From contig NZ_RHIB01000001.1 in assembly GCF_003710255.1 (NCBI RefSeq), positions 1,302,001-1,366,000 on the forward strand: a stretch of 64,000 nt of DNA, read 5' to 3'. Positions within the stretch are counted from its first letter, which is position 1. Every line of letters begins with the position of its first letter. Of the stretch, positions 56,804 through 63,991 are shown in pieces. Origin of the DNA: Alteribacter keqinensis (lineage in GTDB: Bacteria > Bacillota > Bacilli > Bacillales > Salisediminibacteriaceae). The notes beneath the pieces are model-generated. The model saw only the letters and a program-made list of their open reading frames with translations, did no database searches and was not told where the DNA came from. The position numbers were made by a program, and so were the translations under genes.

Positions 56804-57009
56804 GTGTTGATTGGAGCGAATGTGCGACACTCCTGAGGGAGACAAGCGAGTTCCGGGGAGACCAAGCAGACACGAGCGCTGCTTCATGGGTAAACTGCGA
56901 GTTGCTTCAACGCAGACCACTTCAAAATATAGCTGGCAGAGGAAGAAGCAGTATGTCAAGGAGGCTCCCGAACCGCCCCCGGAAAGTGCAATGAGAGGAA
57001 ATCAACACC
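56804..57009. repeat. Family II palindromic repeat carrying shared module copy C
   Basis: Inverted ends GTGTTGATTGGAGCGAATG and, read from the other side, GGTGTTGATTTCCTCTCATT. The arms include GCGAGTTCCGGGGAGACC and GGAGGCTCCCGAACCGCC. The module at 56871-56951 occupies the position of the apex. The other copy is the one split by the IS at 13677-14966. Confidence 0.8.
56871..56951. repeat. Shared 83-bp module, copy C
   Basis: It reads ACGAGCGCTGCTTCATGG at the start, GAGTTGCTTCAACGCAGACC in the middle and GCTGGCAGAGGAAGAAGCAG at the end. It differs from copies A and B by scattered substitutions and one missing base. Confidence 0.75.
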
Positions 57010-57026
57010 TTCCTTTATTAAAGAAA

Positions 57027-57096
57027 GTGGACTTTTTCAGTGCCTCGGCGGAGCATGAGGAAACTTACCGGCACCTCCGCAGAAAGCGAAGGGCAT
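57027..57096. repeat. Family IV half repeat beside a family II element
   Basis: On the minus strand it reads CCCTTCGCTTTCTGCGGAGG, GTGCCGGTAAG and GGCACTGAAAAAGTCC. It lies 18 bp from the end of the family II element, reproducing the arrangement at 13579-13677. Confidence 0.7.
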
Positions 57097-57162
57097 GAAG
57101 GCTGCAAATCAACCTTTTTTATAAACGTAGAAAATAACCCGATTACTGAAAGTCTTTTGTAA

Positions 57163-57202
57163 CAAAAAAGAGATCACCCATACCTGGACGATCACTCTTT
57201 AT
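57163..57202 (-). terminator. Candidate terminator of the ylqH-SASP unit
   Basis: AAAGAG...ATC and GATCTCTTT arms with a two-base bulge are followed by TTTTTT on the minus strand. It lies about 160 bp past the SASP stop, so the assignment is uncertain. Confidence 0.4.
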
Positions 57203-57361
57203 AGCTGCGCTCCTGCATAACGCGGGCGTCAGTCTGTCTTTTTGTACCGGGGAACGGACTTTCAGGATTTATGGGGCTGCCTGATTTTACGTTTAAAGAA
57301 TAACTGCTGCTCTCTTTGTTTACCTTCTTTTTTTCCGATTCGGTTTTTTTATTCCGGGATT

Positions 57362-57544
57362 TCATTTTTTATCTTTTTTCAGTTTCTCGATTACACTTCG
57401 GGTTGCATTTTGTGTAATCTGATCGGATTCACCTACAGAGCGGTAAACGCCAAACTCCTCTGCAATTTCAGCACGGTAGCTGTTCATGTATTCCTCAACA
57501 CCGTCGACAAGCAGGCCGTTACGAAAATTTTGATTCTTTTCCAT
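57362..57544 (-). CDS. Alpha/beta-type small acid-soluble spore protein
   Basis: SASPs coat and protect spore DNA and are degraded by the Gpr protease at germination. The 60-aa product shows the family pattern: NGLLVDGVEEYMNSYRAEIA ahead of EEFGV (residues 10-33), with the Gpr cleavage region AEIAEEFGV at 25-33, then a shorter than usual C-terminal part ending VIEKLKKDKK. The second conserved block (normally GxxTsRxNGsVGGEiTKrLV) is reduced to SDQITQNATRSVIEKLK, so it is a diverged member. It has a strong ribosome site (AAGGAGGAA) and overlaps the 3' end of ylqH by 26 bases. Confidence 0.85.
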   Translation of the reverse strand: MEKNQNFRNGLLVDGVEEYMNSYRAEIAEEFGVYRSVGESDQITQNATRSVIEKLKKDKK

Positions 57545-57902
57545 TATGTGTTCCTCCTTCAGGGCATTTATTCTTTTCTAACATGTCCTTTTTTAACGGA
57601 TCTACACATGAAAATGTTTCCTGCTTCTTTTTCCTGTATTCTTTATCGAGATTGTATACGAATGCAAACACTTCCGCTACGGCATGGTACAAATCCTCAG
57701 GAACCTCCTCATTGATTTCAAGCTTACTGAGCAGTTGCACCAGTGATTGGTCCTCCAAAACAGGGAGATCGGCTTCTATTGCCTGTCTGATAATGTTGTG
57801 AGCCACATACCCCCGGCCTTTTGCCTTTACAACAGGAGCACTCTCCCGGTCATACCTCAGGGCAATGGCGCGCTTTCTTTTTATGTATTCATTCTCATTC
57901 AT
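57519..57902 (-). CDS. ylqH: YlqH, FlhB C-terminal-domain-like protein
   Basis: A 127-aa protein whose residues 10-92 align with the part of FlhB that follows the NPTH cleavage site: AIALRYDRESAPVVKAKGRG versus AVALKYDEGDMAAPKVTAKG in the FlhB of this window, and EEVPEDLYHAVAEVFAFVYNL versus DEVPEELFKAVAEVLAYVYRL. It has neither the membrane helices nor the NPTH motif. A basic, cysteine-containing tail of about 35 residues extends beyond the homology. It overlaps ylqG at its start (ATGA type) and the SASP gene at its end. Function is not established. Confidence 0.9.
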   Translation of the reverse strand: MNENEYIKRKRAIALRYDRESAPVVKAKGRGYVAHNIIRQAIEADLPVLEDQSLVQLLSKLEINEEVPEDLYHAVAEVFAFVYNLDKEYRKKKQETFSCVDPLKKDMLEKNKCPEGGTHNGKESKFS

Positions 57903-59161
57903 ACTCTGATATCAATCCCTTTGTGAAAACCCTTCTTTTGTGGGATCGTTCTCTTGGTTTCTCTATTATGATCATCAGGCTGCTTCCAATGTACCGAGGA
58001 CAGTCTGTAATCCCCTTTTAGGAGAGCAGCTTCAAGCAGCGGTTTGAATTTTTCCAGAGCAGTTACCGGTTCCGGAAATTGATTAAAAAGTGTCAGTGTT
58101 ACAATACGCTGCTGGATATGAACATCAGCAATTGTTTCCTTTAAGCCCTCCAGCTCAAGATAAAAAAGGATTCGGCAGTGGTTACTGTCCCAGCCCCCCT
58201 CCTCATTTTTCCGTCCCTCCCACTGGATAGTAACGTTCTGTGTGAGGTCGCCAAACTTTACAGGAATATAGAAGAGATGGTGGTGAAGGGAGTGGTTATT
58301 GTCTATATTCAAAAGCTGCATACCCGTCAGGCGGTGCACGAGTGAACGGGCAAGGCCTCTTTGTTCTTCAGTGATTCCTTTTTCTCCGAGAAACTGCAGC
58401 AGGCGTGCTTTCAGATTTTCAGCAGTTTCCCCGCCCGCTCCTTTTTGTTGAAGATTACGTTCATATAATAAGCCCAGGCTGCTCAGAAACGTATGTAATG
58501 GTGGCGGGAAGATAGGACGGCCATTTGACTCGGACATTCCTGTAAAAGCTTTTTCAAGGCTTTGAACCAGGGAAGCATGTTCAGGCTGGCCTTTAAGAGC
58601 TGTAAGGAGCTGCTCCAACGAATGTCCGGTACTTCCTCCCCCATCAAGGACTGCCAGGCTCATAAACGTCTCCTTTGTAAATGGAAGCTGATTCTGGGCC
58701 ATATGGGACAAGGTATGAACAGTCGTTTTCTCAGGATACGGGCTGTTATGAAACAAAGATGCCCCCTCAATGATATGGCTCCTTGAGAAGGGAACTCCGG
58801 AAGCAGTAAACATTCGGAGCAATTTATCCTCCACACCGCTTTTTTGGAGTCTCCACTCGTTTACTAGAGCCTCAGAGGAACCGGGAAGGGCCTGCGAAGT
58901 GGCTGACTGGCTGCTATTCAGGACCTTGAGTTTCGGAATGCCTCCGGTGGAAGCAACCTCAAACCAATAAGTACGATCTCTTACCAGTCCCACTTCAAGT
59001 CTGGCATTTACAGGAATGCTGCCATACTGAATGGTGGCAAGGTTGTTCGGATAAAGCTGTTTGACTGTTCCCTGGAGAATTTGGCCTTTCCCAAGACGGA
59101 GACCGCTTTTTTCTACTCTCACCATACTTTCAAACGTCTGTTGTACCCAAGCAACGTTCAT
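57899..59161 (-). CDS. ylqG: YlqG, FliK-like hypothetical protein
   Basis: A 420-aa soluble protein with no signal peptide or membrane helix. The N-terminal part has a beta-rich segment (KGQILQGTVKQLYPNNLATI and so on, residues 24-80), the middle is helical, and the last 130 residues (FYIPVKFGDLTQNVTIQWEG, CRILFYLELEGLKETIADVH) have the beta-beta-alpha pattern of the FliK C-terminal domain. Conserved synteny with B. subtilis ylqG, between rnhB and ylqH, supports the name. The FliK resemblance is my reading of the pattern, not of high identity. Confidence 0.8.
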   Translation of the reverse strand: MNVAWVQQTFESMVRVEKSGLRLGKGQILQGTVKQLYPNNLATIQYGSIPVNARLEVGLVRDRTYWFEVASTGGIPKLKVLNSSQSATSQALPGSSEALVNEWRLQKSGVEDKLLRMFTASGVPFSRSHIIEGASLFHNSPYPEKTTVHTLSHMAQNQLPFTKETFMSLAVLDGGGSTGHSLEQLLTALKGQPEHASLVQSLEKAFTGMSESNGRPIFPPPLHTFLSSLGLLYERNLQQKGAGGETAENLKARLLQFLGEKGITEEQRGLARSLVHRLTGMQLLNIDNNHSLHHHLFYIPVKFGDLTQNVTIQWEGRKNEEGGWDSNHCRILFYLELEGLKETIADVHIQQRIVTLTLFNQFPEPVTALEKFKPLLEAALLKGDYRLSSVHWKQPDDHNRETKRTIPQKKGFHKGIDIRV

Positions 59162-59183
59162 CTTGAACCCACCTTTAACATTT

Positions 59184-59954
59184 TCACATGAGATCTTTTA
59201 CAGGTGCAAATGACTTTCTGTGTTCTTTTGTAATTCCTGCCGTTCTTAATGCCGTAAGATGGTCTTTCGTTCCGTAACCCATATGCTTATCAAAGCCATA
59301 CTCAGGAAGCGTGCCGGCCAGTCTGGTCATATACTGATCCCGCTCGACCTTTGCCACGACAGAAGCGGCTGCAATGCTTACACTTTTTGAATCTCCTTTG
59401 ATCAAAGACATCTGTTCTGTCGTAACGGGCAGTGTCATCGCATCGAGAAGAAGGTAATCCGCTTCTTTTTTCATATCGATTATGGCTCTCTGCATGGCAA
59501 TTTTAGTGGCTTCGTAAATATTGTAATGGTCAATCTCCTTTGCCGTTGCCACACCGATGCCCACGGCTTCTGCTGTTTTCTTAATGATGCTTGCAAACTG
59601 CTCCCGCTTATCTTTGGATAACTTTTTTGAATCCGTAAGACCAGGAAGGTAAAAATCATAAGGGAGAATGACGCTTGCTGCAATAACCGGCCCGGCCAAA
59701 GGTCCTCTGCCCACTTCATCAATACCGGCAATGGCTTTAAATCCGTTATGTTTCAGGTTATCTTCATATGTATTCATGGTTGCAAATTGTTTGGCTAAAA
59801 CTTTTTCTTCTGCAATGCGCTTATAATAGGACCGCAGGGCAACCTGCACGCCTTTGCGTGTGTCGTCCTCAAGAGCTCTTATAAATTCCGGATCTGCTGT
59901 ATCGTGTAATTTTTCTTTAATTTTACTGACACTCATTTTTTTTATTTCGATCAT
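59184..59954 (-). CDS. rnhB: Ribonuclease HII
   Basis: Removes ribonucleotides from DNA and RNA primers. The 256-aa protein has an N-terminal substrate-binding domain of about 70 residues (MIEIKKMSVSKIKEKLHDTA) followed by the RNase H fold. The catalytic carboxylates are Asp79 and Glu80 in IDEVGRGPLAGPV, Asp171 in LLLDAMTL, and Asp188 in KGDSKSVSIAAASV. The length agrees with B. subtilis (255). It lies between rbgA and ylqG. Confidence 0.97.
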   Translation of the reverse strand: MIEIKKMSVSKIKEKLHDTADPEFIRALEDDTRKGVQVALRSYYKRIAEEKVLAKQFATMNTYEDNLKHNGFKAIAGIDEVGRGPLAGPVIAASVILPYDFYLPGLTDSKKLSKDKREQFASIIKKTAEAVGIGVATAKEIDHYNIYEATKIAMQRAIIDMKKEADYLLLDAMTLPVTTEQMSLIKGDSKSVSIAAASVVAKVERDQYMTRLAGTLPEYGFDKHMGYGTKDHLTALRTAGITKEHRKSFAPVKDLM

Positions 59955-60207
59955 GGTATCCTCTCCTTTAAATATCGGTACATTCTCTTTTTATGTTAAG
60001 CTCTGTATGGGTTAAAACATAATACTGTATTGGACATTGGTGGTGATTTACACCCCAATTGCTCCGATTAGTATCTGACACATCACCAATGGCCTGCAGA
60101 CAAAAACAAAGAGGCTGGGACATAAAGAAAGTGTTTAGCTGAGAATTCGAACAATGCGCGAACATAGCGGATGAAATATACGCAGACTCCCTCGGGATTA
60201 AAAGAAA

Positions 60208-60384
60208 GCCACTGAAAAAGTACAAAACAACTTTTTCAGTGCCTTTTATTTGAGTGGCAATGGCTTCAGCGGTTGCGCGACTGTTACGAGAAACCCACTC
60301 ATACCAGTCTTTTAAAAAATGCAACCGTTACGCTCATTGCTTAGAAGGCACTGGAAAAGTTAAGGATCGAACTTTTACAGTGCC
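60208..60384. repeat. Insertion bracketed by two CACTGAAAAAGT-type hairpins
   Basis: The first hairpin is GCCACTGAAAAAGT with ACTTTTTCAGTGCC partners (60208-60243) and the last is GGCACTGGAAAAGT with ACTTTTACAGTGCC (60348-60384), with about 104 bp of unrelated sequence between them. Short similar stretches AAAGAAAG and AAAGCAAAG flank it, as if from a duplicated target. Confidence 0.6.
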
Positions 60385-60414
60385 TTCTGAAAAGCAAAGG
60401 TGAGACCCCGCAGT

Positions 60415-60497
60415 GACGAGCGTTTCCTTCATGAAAATGCGACGAGCTGCTTCGACGCAGACAGTTGCAAAGGTTAGCTGGCAGAGGAAGAAGCAGG
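60415..60497. repeat. Shared 83-bp module, copy B
   Basis: It begins GACGAGCGTTTCCTTCATGA, passes through GAGCTGCTTCGACGCAGAC and ends with GCTGGCAGAGGAAGAAGCAG plus G. It has the same length as copy A, with no gap in the alignment. Confidence 0.8.
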
Positions 60498-60616
60498 TGT
60501 GCTGGAGGAGGCTAACCCGCTTCCAGCGGAAAGCGAAGTATATTTCAGGAGCGATTTATTAGCGCCGCTTTGGTTTGTTCGGATTCTCGTTGACTAAAAC
60601 ACTTACGTCCCAGCCC

Positions 60617-60650
60617 CAAAACAAAGGCACGCCATAGGCGTGCCTTTTCA
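60617..60650 (-). terminator. Intrinsic terminator after rbgA
   Basis: AAAGGCACGCC and GGCGTGCCTTT form a perfect eleven-base stem around a three-base loop, followed by TTTGTTTTG on the minus strand, 8 bp past the rbgA stop. Confidence 0.8.
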
Positions 60651-60654
60651 CAGT

Positions 60655-61497
60655 TTAAGGCTGTTCTAAAGTCAGGCGGCCGAGCTTTCCGGAACGAAAG
60701 TCACGGAATACAAGCTCCGCTGTACGGTCGTAATCCACAAGCCCGCCGCTTACAAGGCATCCTCGTTTCTTTCCGATTTCATCAAAAAGCTCGACAATGT
60801 CATCAGGCACTTCAGTAAGATTATAACGGTCTTTCAGAATTTCAGGATACGCTTCTTTTACATACTTCAGAAAGAACACTGCAGTTTCCTGAAAGTCAAA
60901 GATCTCCTCTTTAATTGCACCTGTCAGAGCAAGGCGGAATCCAACAGCCTCGTCATCGAACTTCGGCCATAGAATCCCGGGAGTATCGAGAAGCTCCATT
61001 TCCTTGCCGACTTTAATCCACTGCTGACTTTTCGTCACGCCGGGACGGTCACCGATCTTTGCAATCTTCTTGTTTGCAAGACGGTTGATAAGTGTGGATT
61101 TACCAACGTTTGGAATACCGAGAATCAATGCACGAACCGCTCTTGGCTTCATCCCTTTACGGATCATTTTTTCGATCATAGCGGAGGCCTGTTCTTTTAC
61201 AGCCGGGGGAATGCCTTTAATGCCTTTCCCCTTTTGGGCGTCCACTTCAATAACGACATGACCTTTGTCTTCAAAGTGTTTGCGCCACACCTTGTTCATG
61301 TTCGGATCTGCCAGATCGGATTTATTCAGGATAATCATTCTCGGCTTACCCTGGGTAATCTCATCGATAACCGGATTTCTTGATGAGAGGGGAATGCGTG
61401 CATCTACAAGCTCAATGACCACGTCAATCAGCTTCATTTTTTCCTTAGCTTCCCTCTTTGCCTTGGCCATATGGCCGGGGAACCACTGTATGGACAT
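60655..61497 (-). CDS. rbgA: Ribosome biogenesis GTPase RbgA (YlqF)
   Basis: It assists a late step in 50S subunit assembly. It is a circularly permuted GTPase: the G4 motif NKSD (residues 58-61) precedes G1 GIPNVGKS (127-134) and G3 DTPG (171-174). The N terminus is [15 protein letters not shown]. The start was taken as the ATG at 61497 with GGAG at the proper distance, not the TTG three codons upstream, giving 280 aa (B. subtilis 282). It is closely linked to lepB. Confidence 0.97.
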   Translation of the reverse strand: MSIQWFPGHMAKAKREAKEKMKLIDVVIELVDARIPLSSRNPVIDEITQGKPRMIILNKSDLADPNMNKVWRKHFEDKGHVVIEVDAQKGKGIKGIPPAVKEQASAMIEKMIRKGMKPRAVRALILGIPNVGKSTLINRLANKKIAKIGDRPGVTKSQQWIKVGKEMELLDTPGILWPKFDDEAVGFRLALTGAIKEEIFDFQETAVFFLKYVKEAYPEILKDRYNLTEVPDDIVELFDEIGKKRGCLVSGGLVDYDRTAELVFRDFRSGKLGRLTLEQP

Positions 61498-61509
61498 ATG
61501 TGACAACTC

Positions 61510-62055
61510 CTAGTTTACAATTCTGAACTCGTTAAACGGCCAGAACACAAAATTTGCTTTGCCGACCACTTCGTCATATGGAATCGTTCCTATATGGCGG
61601 CTGTCTTTACTGTGCTGGCGATTATCTCCGAGCACAAATACATGGCCTTCAGGGACCGTTGATTCCCCTGTAAGCCCTTCGAGTGTAAAGTCCCCAGTAA
61701 AGGGTTTGTTATGAGCGTTTTCCTTATAATCATCAAGGTAGGCTTCTTCCACAGGTTCGCCATTAATGTAAAGCACATCGTTTTCATAGGCTACATGATC
61801 TCCTGGAAGGCCGATAACCCTTTTAATATAGTCTTTACTTTGTGTAGCATGAAAAACAACAATATCAAACCGGTCAGGCTCTGAAATGCTGTACCCGATT
61901 TTGTTTACGATCATACGGTCATTATGCTCTAATGTAGGCATCATCGATTCACCATCCACCACAATGGGCGCGAAAAAGAAATAACGGATGACAACGGCTA
62001 ATAATAATGCAACAGCAACAGCTTTCAGCCATTCCCATGATTCTGACTTCGCCAT
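61510..62055 (-). CDS. lepB: Type I signal peptidase (SipS/LepB type)
   Basis: Removes signal peptides from exported proteins at the outer face of the membrane. The 181-aa protein has one N-terminal membrane helix (about residues 11-29), the catalytic Ser37 in DGESMMPTL, the catalytic Lys78 in YIKRVIGLPGD, and the C-terminal boxes GDNRQHSKDSRHIG. It is the short Gram-positive form. It has its own promoter upstream and follows rplS, which ends in a terminator. Confidence 0.97.
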   Translation of the reverse strand: MAKSESWEWLKAVAVALLLAVVIRYFFFAPIVVDGESMMPTLEHNDRMIVNKIGYSISEPDRFDIVVFHATQSKDYIKRVIGLPGDHVAYENDVLYINGEPVEEAYLDDYKENAHNKPFTGDFTLEGLTGESTVPEGHVFVLGDNRQHSKDSRHIGTIPYDEVVGKANFVFWPFNEFRIVN

Positions 62056-62097
62056 ATGTACTTGCCTCCAGACAGATGTATACTTTCATTCTTTATT

Positions 62098-62126
62098 ATT
62101 GTAATCGATAAACCTGCTGTTTTCCA
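62098..62126 (-). promoter_or_regulatory. Candidate sigma-A promoter of lepB
   Basis: TGGAAA (62126-62121) and TACAAT (62103-62098) are spaced 17 bases apart on the minus strand, 42 bp before the lepB ATG. The -35 box matches four of six positions. Confidence 0.55.
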
Positions 62127-62170
62127 TATAAAATCCACGTCTTGAAAGGAAGTGGGTCATTCACACTATG

Positions 62171-62213
62171 TGAAGGCACTGAAAAAGTTATTTTGTACTT
62201 TTTCAGTGGCCTC
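62171..62213. repeat. Solitary CACTGAAAAAGT hairpin
   Basis: GGCACTGAAAAAGT and ACTTTTTCAGTGGCC form a stem of about 14 pairs around an eight-base loop. The same unit brackets the insertion at 60208-60384 and ends the repeats near 13.63, 56.69 and 57.03 kb. It lies just beyond the rplS terminator. Confidence 0.7.
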
Positions 62214-62217
62214 CTAT

Positions 62218-62252
62218 GTAAAAAGGAGCCTCGGACAAAAGCCCAGGCTCCT
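62218..62252 (-). terminator. Intrinsic terminator after rplS
   Basis: GGAGCCTGGG and CCGAGGCTCC arms with a short A-rich loop are followed by TTTTT on the minus strand, 20 bp after the rplS stop. Confidence 0.85.
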
Positions 62253-62271
62253 CTTCTTTGTTCGTTTAAGC

Positions 62272-62613
62272 TTAGCGTTCTTTGATTCGAGCTGCTTTTC
62301 CGCGAAGTGCACGCAGATAGTATAGCTTCGCACGACGTACTTTACCTTTACGAGTCACTTCGATCTTGTCCAGACGAGGTGAATGTACTGGGAATGTACG
62401 TTCTACTCCAACACCGTTGGATACTTTACGAACAGTGAACGTTTCGCTGATTCCAGTTCCGCGGCGTTTGATAACGACACCTTGGTAAACCTGGATACGC
62501 TCGCGAGTTCCCTCCACAACTTTCACGTGTACACGAAGAGTATCTCCGGCACGGAATTCTGGGAGGTCACCTTTTAATTGTTCTTTTGTAATATCGCGAA
62601 TAATCTGTTCCAT
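62272..62613 (-). CDS. rplS: 50S ribosomal protein L19
   Basis: L19 contacts the 30S subunit at an intersubunit bridge. The start was taken as the ATG at 62613 ([13 protein letters not shown]) with the GGAGGCGAACAG ribosome site, giving 113 aa; a longer upstream frame runs through the leader. The conserved [20 protein letters not shown] (residues 19-38) and [20 protein letters not shown] (in part) blocks identify it. A promoter and structured leader lie upstream. Confidence 0.98.
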   Translation of the reverse strand: MEQIIRDITKEQLKGDLPEFRAGDTLRVHVKVVEGTRERIQVYQGVVIKRRGTGISETFTVRKVSNGVGVERTFPVHSPRLDKIEVTRKGKVRRAKLYYLRALRGKAARIKER

Positions 62614-62629
62614 TTGCTGTTCGCCTCCT

Positions 62630-62690
62630 TCCCTCCAGATGTTCTTGTCATAGTGCGACAGCGGAGCATCTTGATAACTGCAGCTTTTTA
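62630..62690 (-). promoter_or_regulatory. rplS leader with L19-leader-like hairpin
   Basis: In the transcript before rplS, AGATGCTCCGCTGTCG is followed by ATGACAAGAACATCT. The outer AGATG and CATCT pair and the inner sequences GCTGTCG and ATGACA are of the type I recall for the L19 leader RNAs of Bacilli. The pairing is seen; the family assignment is from memory and was not checked against a covariance model. Confidence 0.6.
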
Positions 62691-62702
62691 GCCACAAGGT
62701 AT

Positions 62703-62731
62703 ATAATAGCACAGCAGAGCTGTGACTACAA
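62703..62731 (-). promoter_or_regulatory. Sigma-A promoter of rplS
   Basis: TTGTAG (62731-62726) and TATTAT (62708-62703) are spaced 17 bases on the minus strand, just past the trmD stop. The transcript would begin at about 62696 with a leader of about 80 bases. Confidence 0.7.
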
Positions 62732-62738
62732 CTTTTTT

Positions 62739-63473
62739 TTACTCTTCTTCTGCACGAAGTCTGGCAATAAATGCGAGGTCTTCTTTAGTAAGTTCCATTT
62801 TATCTAAAAGGTCAGGTCTTCTTGTAAACGTCCTTCTGAGAGACTCTTCCCTGCGCCACTGTTCAATACGCTCGTGGTGACCGCTTAACAGGACATCGGG
62901 AACGTCCATTCCGCGAAACGTTTTCGGCCTCGTGTAATGTGGATGCTCAAGAAGCCCTGTGCTGTGGGAGTCGGTTACGGCGCTCATTTTATTGCCCAGA
63001 GCACCTGGCAAAAGACGTGTAACACTGTCAGCCACAACCATCGCTCCCAGTTCTCCGCCAGTAAGTACGAAATCACCGATAGAGATCTCATCTGTGACAA
63101 GATGTTTCCGGATACGCTCATCATAGCCTTCGTAATGACCGCATAAAAAGATCAGATGTTCTTCTTTCGCAAGTTCTTCTGCTTTTTTCTGATCATAACG
63201 CGCCCCCTGGGGACACATGAGAATCACTCTCGGCTTTTCCCCTTCTTTACTATGGAGTTCAACCGCATCAAAAAGAGGCTGCGGTGTCAGGACCATTCCC
63301 CCGCCGCCGCCGTATGGATAATCATCCACCCGGTTATGGCGGTCTGTGGTGAAGTCCCTGAAGTTTACAACGTCAAAGGAAACGACTCCTTTTTTCTGAG
63401 CCTGCCCGAGAATGGAAGTATCAAATACCCCTGCAAACATTTCAGGAAACAGGGTGAGCACAGTCATCTTCAT
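62739..63473 (-). CDS. trmD: tRNA (guanine37-N1)-methyltransferase
   Basis: Methylates G37 next to the anticodon to prevent frameshifting. The 244-aa SPOUT-fold enzyme has [11 protein letters not shown] (residues 53-62), the knot motifs [13 protein letters not shown] (109-121) and [16 protein letters not shown] (131-146) and the C-terminal helix domain. It overlaps rimM by 4 bases (ATGA), which suggests coupled translation. Confidence 0.98.
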   Translation of the reverse strand: MKMTVLTLFPEMFAGVFDTSILGQAQKKGVVSFDVVNFRDFTTDRHNRVDDYPYGGGGGMVLTPQPLFDAVELHSKEGEKPRVILMCPQGARYDQKKAEELAKEEHLIFLCGHYEGYDERIRKHLVTDEISIGDFVLTGGELGAMVVADSVTRLLPGALGNKMSAVTDSHSTGLLEHPHYTRPKTFRGMDVPDVLLSGHHERIEQWRREESLRRTFTRRPDLLDKMELTKEDLAFIARLRAEEE

Positions 63474-63991
63474 TCGTCGATCAAGCCTTCCATCAGTTCG
63501 ATTGTAACCGTTTTTTCCGTAATATCCACGCGCTTCACAACGCTTTCAATATAAGGAATGAGGACGTCTTTCGCACCGCGCCGGGAGACAACCCAGACGT
63601 CATTGGCGCCGGGAGAGAGAATCTCTTTAATATCCCCGATCTGTTCCCCGTCTGTGGTTTGAACGGAACAGCCGATAATGTCGGAGTAAAGAAACTCTCC
63701 TTCTTCAAGTTCCGGGGTTTCATCTTTTGACACCTGCAGCAGGGAGCCTTTAAATGATTCTACATCATTCACATTGTCAAGGCCTTCAAACGTGAGCAGT
63801 TCAAACTGCTTATGTTTTCTGTGACTTTTTATCACAACGGGTTCCCGCTTGTTTGTTGCGTTTTTAACGAAAAGCTCTGTTCCCGGTTTATATCGTTCCT
63901 CAGGAAAGTCCGTGCGGGAAATCACCCGGACTTCACCGCGAATGCCGTGAGTATTCACAATCTTACCCACGTTTAACCAATCAGTCGTCAT
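63470..63991 (-). CDS. rimM: 16S rRNA maturation factor RimM
   Basis: Helps mature the 3' domain of the 30S subunit by binding S19. The 173-aa protein has an N-terminal RimM domain ([20 protein letters not shown], residues 8-27) and a C-terminal PRC barrel ([20 protein letters not shown] and [20 protein letters not shown]). The start codon lies 9 bp from the right edge of the window, so the upstream region cannot be judged. Confidence 0.97.
   Translation of the reverse strand: MTTDWLNVGKIVNTHGIRGEVRVISRTDFPEERYKPGTELFVKNATNKREPVVIKSHRKHKQFELLTFEGLDNVNDVESFKGSLLQVSKDETPELEEGEFLYSDIIGCSVQTTDGEQIGDIKEILSPGANDVWVVSRRGAKDVLIPYIESVVKRVDITEKTVTIELMEGLIDE

Larger units (their letters stand above)
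56273..57361. other. Gap sucC-SASP: promoter and repeat cluster
   Basis: This gap of nearly 1.1 kb has no gene. It contains the sucCD promoter and a CodY-like box (56423-56480), a truncated family III repeat (56620-56702), a family II repeat with the shared module (56804-57009), a family IV half (57027-57096) and a hairpin near 57.18 kb. The open frames over the repeats are chance. Confidence 0.75.
60111..60617. repeat. Family I palindromic repeat, copy with two insertions
   Basis: The ends GAGGCTGGGACATAAAG and GACTAAAACACTTACGTCCC face each other as in the copy at 5705-5940. Two stretches are extra: a hairpin-bracketed piece of about 177 bp (60208-60384) in the left arm and the shared module (60415-60497) at the apex. 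Without them the two copies are nearly collinear. Confidence 0.8.
59955..60654. other. Gap rnhB-rbgA: family I repeat with insertions
   Basis: This 700-bp gap has no gene I accept. It holds a long family I repeat (60111-60617) and the rbgA terminator. A minus-strand frame at 59968-60324 runs through the repeat; its first 28 residues (HFLKDWYEWVSRNSRATAEA) look like protein but lie within the insertion, and the rest does not. Sequence 59955-60110 shows nothing I can name. Confidence 0.7.

Noticed and set aside
56811-57098. 95-aa plus-strand frame in the sucC upstream gap
   Set aside because: It is made of family II and IV repeats and the shared module. The module copies at 14.6 and 60.4 kb do not keep the frame open.
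59968-60324. 118-aa minus-strand frame between rbgA and rnhB
   Set aside because: It runs through a family I palindromic repeat. Only the first part, from the insertion, looks like protein, and there is no ribosome site or family match that I recognise.
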